From an uncultured Eubacteriales bacterium (GTDB lineage: Bacteria; Bacillota; Clostridia; Christensenellales; Aristaeellaceae): 64,000 nucleotides of DNA. Position 1 is the first letter of the stretch. Every line of letters begins with the position of its first letter. Location of the stretch: the NCBI GenBank assembly GCA_900315675.1, contig OMZY01000001.1, forward strand, positions 372,001 to 436,000, given 5' to 3'. Both the position numbers and the translations under genes were made by a program. Below are positions 63,899 to 64,000 of this stretch, in pieces. The notes under the pieces were generated by a model. The model worked only from the letters and a program-made list of their open reading frames with translations, had not been told where the DNA came from and ran no database searches.

Positions 63899-63903
63899 AC
63901 CGG

Positions 63904-64000
63904 TTATCTTTCAACAACAGTACAGACAGCATAGGCGGAAATACCTTCCATACGTCCTTCAAATCCGAGATTTTCAGTTGTTGTTGCTTTTATATTGACA
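63904..64000 (-). CDS. ispF: 2-C-methyl-D-erythritol 2,4-cyclodiphosphate synthase IspF, C-terminal fragment
   Basis: The last 31 codons of a minus-strand gene run off the right edge. The translation [19 protein letters not shown] followed by [11 protein letters not shown] matches the C-terminus of IspF (typical [19 protein letters not shown]), including the metal- and ligand-binding ATTTE stretch. IspF is the fifth step of the MEP pathway that dxs begins. The rest of the gene lies outside the window. Its stop codon is 5 bases from the end of the exported-protein gene, so the two converge with no room for a terminator between. Confidence 0.9.
   Translation of the reverse strand, partial: VNIKATTTENLGFEGRMEGISAYAVCTVVER

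Overview
The window looks like chromosomal core sequence from an anaerobic low-to-middle-GC Bacillota of the Clostridia, probably an uncultured gut or rumen lineage. This is inferred from gene content and not from a marker gene. The pointers are a type III glutamine synthetase, a split transketolase, pyruvate phosphate dikinase, the miaB / YlbF / mutS / mutL / miaA order, the Mur ligase / ddl / dxs / tlyA / nadK / argR / recN order, strong AGGAGG-type ribosome binding sites, and sigma-A promoters that are often perfect TTGACA-17-TATAAT. I see no rRNA, tRNA, CRISPR array, insertion sequence or prophage. No gene-free stretch reaches 300 bases; the largest gap is about 210 bases, at 5861-6070.

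Layout. (1) 1-3760: an amino-sugar operon with glmM, a stand-alone left-handed beta-helix acetyltransferase-like protein, nagB and a metallo-beta-lactamase-fold hydrolase, ending in a terminator shared with the convergent glnN. (2) 6006-27998: a long co-directional block for information processing: yerC, pcrA, ligA, an M50 protease, scpA, scpB, a membrane-anchored clostripain, a TIGR03960-type radical SAM protein, a DUF2344 protein, RNase E/G, miaB, a YlbF-family protein, mutS, mutL, miaA and a methionine gamma-lyase-like PLP enzyme. (3) 28002-35373: a split transketolase with its own consensus promoter and a hairpin after it, then a lipid-kinase-family gene, two unknown proteins, cysS, a ComEA-like protein and dnaX. 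(4) 35417-38991, minus strand: yajC, with its own promoter, and a three-gene redox set resembling anaerobic glycerol-3-phosphate dehydrogenase (GlpA-like, FAD oxidoreductase, DUF1667). (5) 39093-46878: a pfkB-type sugar kinase, a GNAT acetyltransferase, an alpha/beta hydrolase, a membrane Mur ligase, ddl, dxs and tlyA. (6) 46873-50687: an rluA-type gene on the minus strand, then nadK, argR and recN. (7) ppdK as a single gene between its promoter and a bidirectional terminator. (8) 53535-56266, minus strand: lgt, a serine hydrolase and recX. (9) 56353-63898: upp, a large unknown protein, a dus gene and three consecutive exported proteins of unknown function. The 3' end of ispF lies on the minus strand at the right edge.

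Most genes are housekeeping: cell-wall precursor supply (glmM, the acetyltransferase-like protein, Mur ligase, ddl), isoprenoids (dxs, ispF), mismatch repair, DNA ligation and recombination (mutS, mutL, ligA, pcrA, recN, recX), tRNA modification (miaA, miaB, dus), chromosome condensation (scpAB) and central carbon metabolism (transketolase, ppdK, pfkB). Tight spacing and many 1-26 bp overlaps indicate translational coupling.

I did not find a clear new defence or mobile system. The least explained parts are the three exported proteins at 59715-63898, the unknown 558-residue protein at 57066-58742, the clostripain with a repetitive cytoplasmic tail, the unknown pair at 30825-31974, and four short DNA elements: a repeat array at the pfkB promoter, twin 12-mers before nadK, a palindrome before glmM and a mini-ORF fused to the upp start.
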